Below are positions 38,538 to 47,672 of a stretch of DNA of 64,000 nucleotides, piece after piece. The DNA comes from Devosia aquimaris (GTDB lineage Bacteria > Pseudomonadota > Alphaproteobacteria > Rhizobiales > Devosiaceae). The DNA lies in contig NZ_JAIEZN010000002.1 of the NCBI RefSeq assembly GCF_020169335.1, positions 62,001 to 126,000 of the forward strand, written 5' to 3'. The position numbers and the translations under genes are program-made. The stretch's first letter is position 1, and every line of letters starts with the position of its first letter. The notes beneath the pieces are model-generated. The model ran no database searches, was not told the origin of the DNA, and saw nothing but the letters and a program-made list of their open reading frames with translations.

Positions 38538-39986
38538 ATGAGCAACAAGATGTGGGGCGGCCGGTTCGCCACGGGCCCCGATGCCATCATGGAAGAAATC
38601 AACGCCTCGATCGGGTTCGACCAGCGCCTGTTCCGCCAGGATATTGCCGGATCAATTGCCCATGCCACAATGCTTGCCGAGACAGGCATTCTGACGCAGG
38701 CAGATCGCGCCAGCATCCTGGCCGGTCTAAACGAGGTGCTCGCCGAAATCGAGGGTGGCACCTTCACGTTCTCGCGGGCGCTCGAGGACATCCATATGAA
38801 CGTCGAGAGCCGCCTGCGCGAGAAGATCGGCGACGCCGCCGGGCGCCTGCACACGGCCCGTTCGCGTAATGACCAGGTCGCCACCGACTTCAAGCTCTAT
38901 GTTCGCGACACCATCGACACGCTGATCATCCAGGTGACGACGCTGCAGCTGGCCCTGGCCAACAAGGCCGAAGACGAAGCCGAAACCATCATGCCCGGCT
39001 TTACCCATCTGCAGAGCGCTCAGCCGGTGACCTTCGGCCACCATCTGCTGGCCTATGTCGAAATGCTCGGCCGCGACGCCAGCCGCCTTGCCGACGCCCG
39101 CAAGCGGCTCAACGAAAGCCCGCTCGGCTCGGCTGCCCTGGCCGGAACGCCCTACCCCATCGACCGCCACATGACGGCGGAAAAACTGGGCTTTGACCGC
39201 CCGACGGCCAATTCGCTCGACGCCGTGTCGGACCGAGATTTTGTTATCGAGACCGTCGCCGCTGCGGCCATCTGCGCCATGCATCTCTCCCGCTTCGCCG
39301 AGGAGATGGTGATCTGGAGCTCGGCCCAGTTCGGCTTTGTGCGCCTCTCCGACAAGTTCACCACCGGCTCTTCGATCATGCCGCAGAAGCGCAATCCCGA
39401 TGCCGCCGAACTGGTACGCGCCAAGATCGGCCGCATCCTGGGCGCACTCACCAGCCTGATCGTGGTGATGAAGGGGCTGCCGCTGGCCTATTCCAAGGAC
39501 ATGCAGGAAGACAAGGAAGTCGCCTTCGACGCGCTCGACGCCCTGTCGCTGTCCCTGGCGGCGATGACCGGCATGGTCGGCGACATGGTGCCCAATCGCG
39601 ACCGCATGCGCGTGTCCGCTGCCGCGGGCTTTTCCACCGCCACCGATATTGCCGACTGGCTGGTGCGCGAGCTCAACATTCCCTTCCGCGATGCCCATCA
39701 CATCACCGGGCAGATCGTGGCCCTGGCCGAGCAGAAGAATTGCGGGCTGGAGGGCCTGACCATCGAGGACTTCAAGTTCATCGACCAGCGCATCGACAGC
39801 CGCATCCACAAGGTGCTGACCGTCGAGGCCTCGGTCGCCGCCCGCCAGAGCTATGGCGGCACCGCCCCGGCAAATGTGCTGACCCAGGCCGCGCGCTGGA
39901 AGACGATCCTGACCGGCAAGCCGCACGACCCCAGGCCGCTGACGGCGAAGAAGCATGGCGGCCATGGCGATGGCGGGGTTGCTTAG
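38538..39986 (+). CDS. argH: Argininosuccinate lyase
   Basis: A 482-residue ArgH that splits argininosuccinate into arginine and fumarate. [15 protein letters not shown] starts it, and the fumarase-superfamily signature [15 protein letters not shown] is near 280; [18 protein letters not shown] holds the catalytic His. GAGG precedes ATG 38538. Its last residues are Lys/His/Gly-rich and not typical, but length is normal. Confidence 0.96.
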   Translation: MSNKMWGGRFATGPDAIMEEINASIGFDQRLFRQDIAGSIAHATMLAETGILTQADRASILAGLNEVLAEIEGGTFTFSRALEDIHMNVESRLREKIGDAAGRLHTARSRNDQVATDFKLYVRDTIDTLIIQVTTLQLALANKAEDEAETIMPGFTHLQSAQPVTFGHHLLAYVEMLGRDASRLADARKRLNESPLGSAALAGTPYPIDRHMTAEKLGFDRPTANSLDAVSDRDFVIETVAAAAICAMHLSRFAEEMVIWSSAQFGFVRLSDKFTTGSSIMPQKRNPDAAELVRAKIGRILGALTSLIVVMKGLPLAYSKDMQEDKEVAFDALDALSLSLAAMTGMVGDMVPNRDRMRVSAAAGFSTATDIADWLVRELNIPFRDAHHITGQIVALAEQKNCGLEGLTIEDFKFIDQRIDSRIHKVLTVEASVAARQSYGGTAPANVLTQAARWKTILTGKPHDPRPLTAKKHGGHGDGGVA

Positions 39987-40035
39987 ACGCCAGCGCCATC
40001 TACTCTTGCAACAGGATTGATTTGGATCGGACCTG

Positions 40036-40755
40036 ATGGCGGGCATTCCCCGGCAGATGAGATTGACGGAACGCCATGTGGGCTATGTCCAGCCCACGGA
40101 CGTGTCCAATGACATGCCGGCCCCGCCTGAAGGCATGTGGGCTGCCTCCGAAGCCGAACATCACGCCATCATCGAGCAATTGCTGGGGCCGGACCGGGCA
40201 GACCGCGAAGTCTGGATCTTTGCCTATGGGTCGCTGATCTGGCGACCAGCCTGCGATTTCGTTGAAAGCCGCAATGGGCTGGTGCATGGCTGGCACCGCG
40301 CCTTTTGCCTGGGCTGGAACAACCGCTTCCGCGGTTCGGACGAAAACCCCGGCCTGATGCTGGCGCTGGATCGCGGTGGCGCCTGCAATGGCGTCCTCTA
40401 CCGCCTGCCGCCGGATCGGGTGGACGCCTGCATGATGGCCTTGCTGCAGCGCGAGATGGCCTGGCTGCCCTCGGCCTTTCCGCCACGCTGGGTCAATGCC
40501 CGCTCGGGCGACCGCACCATCCGCGCCCTGACCTTCTGCATCGACCGCAACTCGGGCCGCTATGTCTCGGGCCTGTCCGACGCTGCGATCGCTGAAGTGC
40601 TGGCCAAGGCCGTGGGCTCACGCGGCTCGATGGCCGAGTACCTCTTTGCCACCGTGCAGCACCTGGAGGCCATGGGCATCCATGACCCCCATCTCTGGCA
40701 GCTGCAGTCCCTGGTCGCGGCGCATATCGAAGCCACTTATGAGGCCAATCGATAA
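40036..40755 (+). CDS. Gamma-glutamylcyclotransferase (ChaC-like), long form
   Basis: A 239-residue ChaC-like protein. The nucleotide-fold turn VWIFAYGSLIWRPACDF is near 59-75, and the catalytic Glu lies in LLQREMAW. ChaC proteins cleave glutathione to 5-oxoproline and Cys-Gly. It has a 55-residue N-terminal extension compared with the copy at 46963. It occupies the argH-lysA interval, where a tiny lipoprotein is more often found in relatives. The two ChaC-like proteins are clearly diverged. Confidence 0.87.
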   Translation: MAGIPRQMRLTERHVGYVQPTDVSNDMPAPPEGMWAASEAEHHAIIEQLLGPDRADREVWIFAYGSLIWRPACDFVESRNGLVHGWHRAFCLGWNNRFRGSDENPGLMLALDRGGACNGVLYRLPPDRVDACMMALLQREMAWLPSAFPPRWVNARSGDRTIRALTFCIDRNSGRYVSGLSDAAIAEVLAKAVGSRGSMAEYLFATVQHLEAMGIHDPHLWQLQSLVAAHIEATYEANR

Positions 40756-40879
40756 GTCTTGCTTTCGTTTTGGGCGGCGCTGCACTAGGGAGTGATCCCG
40801 AAATAATCCACCATCCCGGTGTCCTTCCGGCGCAGGCCGGAACGCCCGCAGAGGTGGCCAACCCTGTTGAGGACGAGTC

Positions 40880-42139
40880 TTGGTCCACCATTTCCAGCAT
40901 CGCGACGGCACGCTCTACGCCGAGGACGTCAACCTCAACGCCCTGGCCGAAAAGGTGGGGACGCCGTTCTATGTCTATTCCAGCGCGACGCTGCGCCGCC
41001 ATGTGCGCGTGGTGAAGGCCGCCTTTGAGGGCATCCCGACACTTCTGGCCTATGCCATGAAGGCCAATTCCAACCAGGCCGTGCTCAAGTTGATGGCCAG
41101 TGAAGGTGCCGGCGCCGACGTTGTGTCGCTGGGCGAGCTGGAACGCGCCCTGGCCGCCGGCATCAAGCCTGAGATGATTGTCTTTTCCGGGGTCGCCAAG
41201 ACCATCACCGAAATGCGCCGCGGCCTGACGGCCGGCATCAAGTGCTTCAATGTCGAGAGCGAACCCGAGCTGGAACGCCTCTCCATGATCGCCGCCGAAA
41301 TGGGCACTACGGCGCGCGTATCGGTGCGTATCAACCCCGATGTGGACGCCAAGACCCATGCCAAGATCTCCACCGGCAAGGCGGAGAACAAGTTCGGCAT
41401 CGCCTATGGCCGGGCCCGCGCGGTCTATCAGCGCATCGCCGAACTGCCCGCAGTTGAGGCGGTGGGCGTTGACATGCACATCGGCAGCCAGATCACCGAC
41501 CTCGAGCCCTTTGGCGACGCCTTTGACCTGCTGGCGAGCCTGGTCGATGACCTGCGCGCCGATGGCCACAACATCCGCCATGTCGACGTCGGCGGCGGCC
41601 TGGGCATTCCCTACCATCTCGAGGAAGACGCGCCGCCCCTGCCCGAAGCCTATGCCAAGGTTGTGCGCGACAGGATCGGCCGCCTGGGCTGCACGCTGGT
41701 GATCGAGCCGGGGCGCCTCTTGGTGGGCAATGCCGGCATCATGGTCACCAAGGTGGAATATGTGAAGGAAGGCGGCACCAATTTCGTCATCGTCGATGCG
41801 GCGATGAACGATCTGATCCGCCCCACGCTTTATGAGGCGCACCACGATGTGGTGCCGGTCAACCATTCCAACCTGCCGCCCATCACGGCCGATATCGTCG
41901 GCCCGGTCTGCGAGACCGGCGACTATCTTGCCAAGGCTCGCACCATGCCGGGCGTCAAGGAAGGCGATCTGCTGGCCATCATGAGTGCGGGCGCCTATGG
42001 CGCGGTGATGGCGTCAACCTACAATTCGCGCGCGCTGATTCCCGAGGTGCTGGTCGATGGCGACCGCTTCCACGTGATCCGCCCGCGCAAGTCGCTCGAT
42101 GAGCTGATCGCCCTCGACAGCGTCCCCGACTGGGTCTGA
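40880..42139 (+). CDS. lysA: Diaminopimelate decarboxylase
   Basis: A 419-residue PLP enzyme for the last lysine step. The PLP lysine is in AYAMKANSNQAVLK, glycine loop GGGLGIPY, HIGSQITDL and the catalytic cysteine in CETGDYLAKAR. The start is TTG 40880, with GAGG 8 bases upstream and the expected VHHFQHRDGTLYAEDV N-terminus. It is convergent with the receiver-domain gene. Confidence 0.95.
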   Translation: MVHHFQHRDGTLYAEDVNLNALAEKVGTPFYVYSSATLRRHVRVVKAAFEGIPTLLAYAMKANSNQAVLKLMASEGAGADVVSLGELERALAAGIKPEMIVFSGVAKTITEMRRGLTAGIKCFNVESEPELERLSMIAAEMGTTARVSVRINPDVDAKTHAKISTGKAENKFGIAYGRARAVYQRIAELPAVEAVGVDMHIGSQITDLEPFGDAFDLLASLVDDLRADGHNIRHVDVGGGLGIPYHLEEDAPPLPEAYAKVVRDRIGRLGCTLVIEPGRLLVGNAGIMVTKVEYVKEGGTNFVIVDAAMNDLIRPTLYEAHHDVVPVNHSNLPPITADIVGPVCETGDYLAKARTMPGVKEGDLLAIMSAGAYGAVMASTYNSRALIPEVLVDGDRFHVIRPRKSLDELIALDSVPDWV

Positions 42140-42145
42140 CCCCGC

Positions 42146-42559
42146 CTACAGCGGATCGCGGTGCTGCCGGGCGAGCGAGACCACTTCGACCGGTTTGCCC
42201 GCCAAGGCATCGTCGATCTTGGTCAGCAGGTCGGCCAGGGTGAACGGCTTGACGATGACGTCATAGATCAGCGCATCGAGCCCATGGGCGCGTTCGCGCT
42301 GGTCGGCAAAGCCCGTCATCAGCACGATGATGACCGCGGGATATTTGGCCGCCACGTCGAGCGCCAGGGCGATGCCGTCCATGATGGGCATCTTGATGTC
42401 GCTCAGCAGCAGGTCGAAGCGCCCCTGCTCACTGTCCATGGTCTCGGCTGCCAGCCCACCGTCTTCTTCGGCGACCACCTCATGGCCCTTCATGGTCAGC
42501 GCGCTGACCACAAAGGCGCGAACGGAGGGGTCGTCTTCGGCAACAAGTATGCGGGCCAT
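42146..42559 (-). CDS. Single-domain response regulator (CheY/CpdR-like)
   Basis: A 137-residue lone receiver. The acidic pocket is AEDDPS, the phospho-acceptor Asp sits in LLLSDIKMPIMDGI near 55, and T and K are in LMTGFA and VKPF. It has no output domain. In this group CpdR, a single-domain regulator of ClpXP proteolysis, has similar length and the same LLLxDIxMPxMDGIxLA pattern, but I cannot assign it firmly. ATG 42559 overlaps the zinc-ribbon stop (TGATG). Confidence 0.88.
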   Translation of the reverse strand: MARILVAEDDPSVRAFVVSALTMKGHEVVAEEDGGLAAETMDSEQGRFDLLLSDIKMPIMDGIALALDVAAKYPAVIIVLMTGFADQRERAHGLDALIYDVIVKPFTLADLLTKIDDALAGKPVEVVSLARQHRDPL

Positions 42560-43788
42560 CAATGATGCTCCGGTGTAACGGGGTCGGATGCTGCCGCGCC
42601 ATGTCCGGCTGCGGCATCTGAGGTGGTGTCGCCATGCGCCTCTGTCGCCGGCGCGGCGTGGTTTGACGCTGGCTCAGCATGCCCATCTGCCGGCGCGGCA
42701 TGCCCCTCGTCAGGAGCAGCATGCCCATCTGCGGGTGCAGCATGGGCGTCGGCTGGTGCAGCATGCGGGTCAGCGGGCGCAGCGTGGTCGTCCGCGGGAA
42801 CGGCGTGGTCGGCGGCTGGCGCCGCATGTCCGTCGGCAGCGGCATCATGGCCGTCTGCGGCCGGCGCCACCGTTCCATGCGCGTCCGTGCCGTGTCCGTC
42901 TGCCTCGGTGGTGGCCGTTCCATGCCCGTCACCGGCAGTTTCGCCGGCGCCGGCCCTGGCCGCCGTGGGACCGGGTGCCGGTGGCAGCGCCGATTCGGCA
43001 AAGGCCAGGCGTACGCGCGCGGCGCTGGCCGGCGGTTGCGAGAGCTGCGTATCCAGGGTCGCGCGCTCGCCCGCCATCAAGTCATGCACCAGCGGGTCCA
43101 CGCTCCACTGATAGACAGTGTTGCCGTCGTCATCGAGCAGGGTCACCACCACGGCTGGCACCGGCGCCGGGCTGGGGCGCAACCCGACAATCTGGGCCGA
43201 GACGATCAGCATTTCCTTGCCATTGCGGGTGGTGCGCAGCGTGCTGAGACCGGCGAAATCGAGCCCCACCACGTTCACGCCCAGGCCTAGCCTGTCATAG
43301 ATGCCGGCCATGGCCGGGAATTGCTGGACGATCTGCGTGCGCCCGAAATAGGCGCCGGCGCCAGTTCCCAACAGCGCGAGCACCGCGACCACGCGCGCAA
43401 CCCCGCGGGCGCGCGCCATCGGCAGCTCCGACGTGGACGCACTCTGGGGGCGGGAGAAATTCCGGCGTCGCCTGCGCACCTCGGCCGGGTCAATCTTGCC
43501 GGCGCCGCGGGCAGCCGCCAGGGCCTGCTTGTCCGCCTTGCTGCTCGCTTTGCGCGCCTTTGCGGCCGCGTCCTTCTCGGCGCTGGCCATGGCCTCGTCC
43601 AGGCTATCCTCGGCAATGGCTTCCTCGGCCTTGCGCACCTCTGGCGAGGCGGGCGGCTCTTCCTTTGGCAGCGGGGCCTGCTGCCAGGCTTCCTGGCAAT
43701 GGGCGCATTGTACCTTGCGGCCCGTCGCGCCGATGGCCTCGTAGGTCACCTGGTACTTGGTCTGGCAATGTGGACAACTGATGATCAT
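42559..43788 (-). CDS. MJ0042-type zinc-ribbon protein with histidine heptad tail
   Basis: A 409-residue protein. The N-terminal MJ0042/zinc-ribbon has Cys5, Cys8, Cys28 and Cys31. A Lys/Ala/Glu-rich linker leads to one membrane helix at about 133-150 and then a DUF3426-like domain. The last 123 residues (from 287) are low complexity with 17 histidines, ten of them exactly seven residues apart in D-x-H-A-A-P-A-like units. The tail may bind metal or be a disordered spacer. The zinc-ribbon/receiver pairing next to ftsE is usual in rhizobia, but this tail is not. Confidence 0.85.
   Translation of the reverse strand: MIISCPHCQTKYQVTYEAIGATGRKVQCAHCQEAWQQAPLPKEEPPASPEVRKAEEAIAEDSLDEAMASAEKDAAAKARKASSKADKQALAAARGAGKIDPAEVRRRRRNFSRPQSASTSELPMARARGVARVVAVLALLGTGAGAYFGRTQIVQQFPAMAGIYDRLGLGVNVVGLDFAGLSTLRTTRNGKEMLIVSAQIVGLRPSPAPVPAVVVTLLDDDGNTVYQWSVDPLVHDLMAGERATLDTQLSQPPASAARVRLAFAESALPPAPGPTAARAGAGETAGDGHGTATTEADGHGTDAHGTVAPAADGHDAAADGHAAPAADHAVPADDHAAPADPHAAPADAHAAPADGHAAPDEGHAAPADGHAEPASNHAAPATEAHGDTTSDAAAGHGAAASDPVTPEHH
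42640..42870 (-). repeat. Tandem 21-bp coding repeats (His heptads)
   Basis: About ten degenerate 21-bp units in the 3' part of the zinc-ribbon gene encode seven-residue repeats with His at residues 314, 321, 328 and so on to 377. The repeat also opens long false frames on the other strand. Confidence 0.8.
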
Positions 43789-44007
43789 GGGGCCAGACGA
43801 TGCTTGCGAATGCGACTACAGCGCCCACCAATCTAGCCCGAGGGTGTTAAGACTCCTCAAACCCAAGCCGCGACTGCACAATCCACCACATTTGTGCCGC
43901 TTTCATCCCGCCTACGACGGTGCATGCCGCATCGGCCCGCACGCACTGCTATGCTGCGGCCGATCCCTGATTCGCAGGGCCATTCCGAACCTTGGGAGCC
44001 AGCAGTC

Positions 44008-44670
44008 TTGATCGAATTCTCCGATGTGGGATTGCGCTATGGCAACGGTCCTGAGGTCCTGCATGACCTGACCTTCAAGGTTGAGCCGGGCTCGTTTCAT
44101 TTTCTCACCGGCCCTTCGGGTGCCGGCAAGACCAGCCTGCTGCGCCTGTTGCTGCTCTCGCTCAAGCCATCGCGCGGTCGCGTGACCATGTTTGGTGAGG
44201 ATGTCAGCAATCTCAGCCAGGACCGGCTGCTGCAGATGCGACGCCACATCGGCATCGTGTTCCAGGAATTCCGCCTGCTCGACCATCTGACCACATTCGA
44301 GAACGTGGCCCTGCCGCTGCGCGTCCTTGGCCAGCCCGAGGCTGAGTATCGCCCCAATGTGACAGAGCTGCTCGAATGGGTCGGCCTGGGCGAACGCATG
44401 AACGCCCCGCCGTCGCTGCTCTCGGGCGGCGAGAAACAGCGCGCCGCCATTGCCCGCGCCGTGATTGCCCGCCCCAAGGTGCTGCTGGCCGACGAGCCCA
44501 CCGGCAATGTCGACCCCGAGCTTTCCAGCCGCCTTGTGCATCTGTTCGCCGAACTCAACCGCACGCTGGGCATGACCATCATCCTGGCCACCCATGAACT
44601 GCCGCTGCTCGACAAGTTCAGCTATCCGCGCATGCTGCTGAACAAGGGGGAACTGACGATCCATGATTGA
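44008..44670 (+). CDS. ftsE: Cell division ATP-binding protein FtsE
   Basis: A 220-residue ABC ATPase with Walker A GPSGAGKT near 35, VFQEFRLLDHLTTFENVALPL, signature LLSGGEKQRAAIARA and Walker B VLLADEPTGNVDP. With FtsX it controls murein hydrolases at the septum. The start is TTG 44008, with GGGAG upstream, matching family length. Its end overlaps ftsX by 8 bases. Confidence 0.93.
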   Translation: MIEFSDVGLRYGNGPEVLHDLTFKVEPGSFHFLTGPSGAGKTSLLRLLLLSLKPSRGRVTMFGEDVSNLSQDRLLQMRRHIGIVFQEFRLLDHLTTFENVALPLRVLGQPEAEYRPNVTELLEWVGLGERMNAPPSLLSGGEKQRAAIARAVIARPKVLLADEPTGNVDPELSSRLVHLFAELNRTLGMTIILATHELPLLDKFSYPRMLLNKGELTIHD

Positions 44671-45592
44671 GCGTCTCATGTCCCTGCTGCCGCGCCGCGG
44701 CGGCGCCGCCCCCATCGTTCCCGAAAAAAGCGTCGCCGGCCGGACGCTGCTGCTGATGATCACCATCATGAGCTTTCTCTCCGCCGTGACCTTGGGCGGC
44801 GTGGTGCTGGTGCAGAAATCTGCAATTGCCTGGTCCGCCGACGTCGGGCGCGAGGTCACCATCCAGATCCGCCCGGTGGCGGGAGAAGTCATGGAGTCCA
44901 ATCTGCGCACCGCTGTGTCTCTGGCCGAGACCACCCCCGGCGTCGCCAGTGCACGCGCCCTGACGGTCGAGGAAAGCCAGAAGCTGCTTGAGCCCTGGCT
45001 GGGCGCCGGTCTTGATCTCTCGGCAATCGAGATTCCGCGGCTTGTCGTGGTGCAATTGTCCGACCCCGTTGATGCCGATATCGAGGGCCTGCAGCGCAAC
45101 CTCGCTGCCATCAAGGGGGCAAGCCTCGACACCCATGCCGCCTGGCGGCAGCAGCTCAACACAATGGCCGGAACCATCGTTCTCTCCGGGTTGCTGGTGC
45201 TGGTCCTGATCGGCGCGGCAACGGTGTTGGCGATCATCTTTGCGACCCGCGGCGCCATGGCGACCAACCGCGAGATTGTCGATGTGCTGCATTATATCGG
45301 GGCATCGAACAGCTTCATTGCCGGCGAGTTCCAGGGGCGGTTTCTCTCCATTGGCCTGCAGGGCGGGCTGCTGGGCACGGCGGCAGCGCTGGCCTTCTTC
45401 CTTCTGGTGGGCACGGCCGCAGGCAACATGCTGTCCAGCGAGGCAGGCGCCCAAATCGGCGTGCTGTTCGGGCGCTTTGCCATCGGCATGGACGGCCTGT
45501 TGCTGCTGATAGCCGTTATTCCGGTGATTGCGGCACTGACGGCAGTCACCTCCCGCCAGACGGTGCGCCGCTATCTCAGCCAGACGTCCTGA
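44663..45592 (+). CDS. ftsX: Cell division protein FtsX
   Basis: A 309-residue membrane protein with four helices and a large periplasmic loop between the first two. The first helix is LLLMITIMSFLSAVTLGGVV, and EIVDVLHYIGASNSFIAGEFQGRF is the conserved cytoplasmic FtsE contact. It anchors FtsE and signals to peptidoglycan amidases. Coupled to ftsE by overlap. Confidence 0.92.
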   Translation: MIERLMSLLPRRGGAAPIVPEKSVAGRTLLLMITIMSFLSAVTLGGVVLVQKSAIAWSADVGREVTIQIRPVAGEVMESNLRTAVSLAETTPGVASARALTVEESQKLLEPWLGAGLDLSAIEIPRLVVVQLSDPVDADIEGLQRNLAAIKGASLDTHAAWRQQLNTMAGTIVLSGLLVLVLIGAATVLAIIFATRGAMATNREIVDVLHYIGASNSFIAGEFQGRFLSIGLQGGLLGTAAALAFFLLVGTAAGNMLSSEAGAQIGVLFGRFAIGMDGLLLLIAVIPVIAALTAVTSRQTVRRYLSQTS

Positions 45593-45676
45593 CCGTTCAA
45601 AACACGCTCCGGCCTCGCCAACCGGCCATTTGCCCGCTATGACGCTGCCACGGCATCAGGCCGAGGGAGACTCTTT

Positions 45677-46486
45677 GTGGCGGTGTTTCAGGCAATTCGC
45701 ACGGCAGTGTTCTACGCGCTGTTCATCGGCCAGACCGCCATCATCGCCTTCATCCTGGGCATTATTGCGCTGATCACCGGTCGGACGCGGCTGAGCTGGG
45801 CCATGGCGGTCTATTGGTGCAGCTCCAACCTGGTGTTGCTGCGCGGCCTGACCGGCGTCCGCACCAAGGTGACTGGCGCCGAGCACATCCCGGAGGGTGG
45901 CTGCATCATTGCCGCCAAGCACCAGAGCGACTGGGATGTCTTTGCCATTTTCCCCTATACGGGCCGCCCTGCCTATATCGTCAAGAAGGAGCTGATGCGC
46001 ATCCCCTTCTTCGGCTGGGCCGCGCGCTCGCTGGACTGCATCGAAGTCGATCGCAAGAAGGGCGCAGAGGCCATTCCCTCCATGATGCGCCAAGCCCATG
46101 CCGCCATCGAGCGTGGCTGCCGCATCGTGATTTTCCCCGAGGGCACCCGGCGGGCGCCATTGGCATCGCCGGACTATCGCCAGGGCATTGCGCGGCTCTA
46201 TGCCGAACTCAACGTTCCGGTCGTGCCGGTCGCGCTCAACTCTGGGCTGTTCTGGGGCCGCAACAGTCTGGTGATCTGGCCGGGGACGGCGGAGGCAAAG
46301 TTTCTCCCGGCCATCGAGGCTGGCCTGCAGCCCGACGTGTTCATGGATCGACTCAAAAAAGCCATCGAATCAGAATCCGATCAGCTCATTCTCAAGGCTG
46401 ACGAGCAGGGGCTTTCGCGACCGGTCGGACCAGAATTGCGCAGCAAGCTCGATGCGCTCAGGCAATCGGCGGCGGAACAACGCTAG
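45677..46486 (+). CDS. plsC: 1-acyl-sn-glycerol-3-phosphate acyltransferase
   Basis: A 269-residue PlsC-type acyltransferase, making phosphatidic acid. It has an N-terminal membrane helix, then the catalytic HX4D in AKHQSDWDVF and the substrate motif IFPEGTRRAP. GTG 45677 is the start. It follows ftsX at 84 bp; a YdcF-like gene often seen between them in rhizobia is absent. Cytoplasmic face of the inner membrane. Confidence 0.92.
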   Translation: MAVFQAIRTAVFYALFIGQTAIIAFILGIIALITGRTRLSWAMAVYWCSSNLVLLRGLTGVRTKVTGAEHIPEGGCIIAAKHQSDWDVFAIFPYTGRPAYIVKKELMRIPFFGWAARSLDCIEVDRKKGAEAIPSMMRQAHAAIERGCRIVIFPEGTRRAPLASPDYRQGIARLYAELNVPVVPVALNSGLFWGRNSLVIWPGTAEAKFLPAIEAGLQPDVFMDRLKKAIESESDQLILKADEQGLSRPVGPELRSKLDALRQSAAEQR

Positions 46487-46549
46487 ACACTATATATTGA
46501 CCCAATCTGCAAACAGCCCCATAGATGTAGTCGTCACCTTGTGGACGAG

Positions 46550-46583
46550 TTGACACGCCGTGCATTTTGTTCTATTTTTGTTC
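46550..46583 (+). promoter_or_regulatory. SOS promoter: sigma70 elements with overlapping LexA box
   Basis: TTGACA (46550-46555), 17-bp spacer, TATTTT (46573-46578). The alphaproteobacterial LexA box GTTC-TATTTTT-GTTC (46569-46583) covers the -10 element exactly. The next start codon is 33 bp downstream. This is the arrangement expected of a LexA-repressed promoter. Confidence 0.75.
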
Positions 46584-46615
46584 TAATGCGAACAGCGCTG
46601 TGGGGATAGCGTGTG

Positions 46616-46957
46616 ATGGTTGGAAGCGAGAACAAGGTCGTCAGCCATGCCTTCGGGCGGCACAGCCATTGGCAGGGTCGCTCCGGTCGGGCCTATGACC
46701 TGATCAGCGAAAATGTCGAAAAATTCGCCATGGGCGACGCGGACCTGTACCTGATCGCCAAGGGCAGCCATGTCATGTGGGTCGGCTCGACCAGCGAGCT
46801 GGTGGGTGATCCCCTGAGCCGCTCCCGTTTCCGCCTGGCGCTTGATTGCGCCGACCGCGTTTTCCGCCTGCTGACCCCAGGCGCTGCTGCCGAGCGGCTC
46901 TCGACCATCTGGGATCTTGAAGGCGCAGCACCCATGGCGGACGCGCAGGCGGCCTGA
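46616..46957 (+). CDS. Hypothetical protein under a probable LexA-controlled promoter
   Basis: A 113-residue protein I do not recognise. It has no signal peptide, cysteine or membrane helix. Regions GRSGRAYDLISENVEKF, ADLYLIAKGSHVMWVGSTSE and LSRSRFRLALDCADRVFRLL look like a compact alpha/beta domain and are plausibly conserved. ATG 46616 has GGGGA upstream; GTG 46613 is one codon earlier. The promoter implies induction on DNA damage. A checkpoint or repair-associated role is possible, but nothing in the sequence states it. Confidence 0.78.
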   Translation: MVGSENKVVSHAFGRHSHWQGRSGRAYDLISENVEKFAMGDADLYLIAKGSHVMWVGSTSELVGDPLSRSRFRLALDCADRVFRLLTPGAAAERLSTIWDLEGAAPMADAQAA

Positions 46958-46962
46958 GCGCC

Positions 46963-47526
46963 TTAGGCTGCCGCGCTGGCCTCACTGGTCAGCAGGTCCA
47001 CCAGCGCCATCAGCTGCCGGTCCCGAATACCCAGTTGCGCCAGGTGCCTGGCGGTATTGACGACATAGTCGATATTGGGACCCGACAGGCCCACCCCCGC
47101 ACGCACCATAGCCAACTGCTGCTCCAGCGTCAGCTTGCCGGCAAATTGTTCGTGCCGCTCGTCGACCACAAAGGTCAGCGCCGTCACGACGCTGCCACCC
47201 TGGAGATGCACCGGGCGCATCACATCGCGGTAAACCGCCGTCACTTGTTCCCGCGCCTCGAGATAGGCCCGCACATCGCTCCAGTCGCTGTCCGCCACCT
47301 CGAAGGCCATGCCCCGGCAGGCGCCACCGCGCGTCAGCCCGAACACCAGACCGGGACGCTCCGGCGTGCCGCGATGATGATGGGACACAATCGACAGACT
47401 GCGATGGGCGCCGCGGAGCAGGCCCTGCACGGACCGCACATGGGCAAAGCCCGGATTCCAGATCAGGGACCCATAGCCGAACACCCAATGGGTCGGCGAC
47501 GCCGTCGATGTATCGTGTGTTGTCAT
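46963..47526 (-). CDS. Gamma-glutamylcyclotransferase (ChaC-like), short form
   Basis: A 187-residue ChaC-like enzyme. It shows VFGYGSLIWNPGFAHV near 15-30, GLTRGGACRGMAFEV and the catalytic Glu in LEAREQVTAVY. It should degrade glutathione in the cytoplasm. ATG 47526 is chosen; a TTG four codons earlier is possible. It is divergent from the DUF2125 gene, the normal neighbour in this group. Confidence 0.9.
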   Translation of the reverse strand: MTTHDTSTASPTHWVFGYGSLIWNPGFAHVRSVQGLLRGAHRSLSIVSHHHRGTPERPGLVFGLTRGGACRGMAFEVADSDWSDVRAYLEAREQVTAVYRDVMRPVHLQGGSVVTALTFVVDERHEQFAGKLTLEQQLAMVRAGVGLSGPNIDYVVNTARHLAQLGIRDRQLMALVDLLTSEASAAA

Positions 47527-47672
47527 GTCCTGGCCCAAAATCTAGGCAAGCCTTGTCGTCAAGGCAATTGCCAACGCTGGATATGTGCCCTGCATGCGGC
47601 GGACCACCCGCTTTTGCCGCGACCACGCCAGCCGATAGCGCTTTGCTGCTGCCCCGGCTAAGAGTTTGCACC

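Noticed and set aside
42623..43111. Cys/Ser/Ala-repeat ORF on the + strand
   Set aside because: It is the antisense reading of the histidine-heptad repeats of the zinc-ribbon gene.
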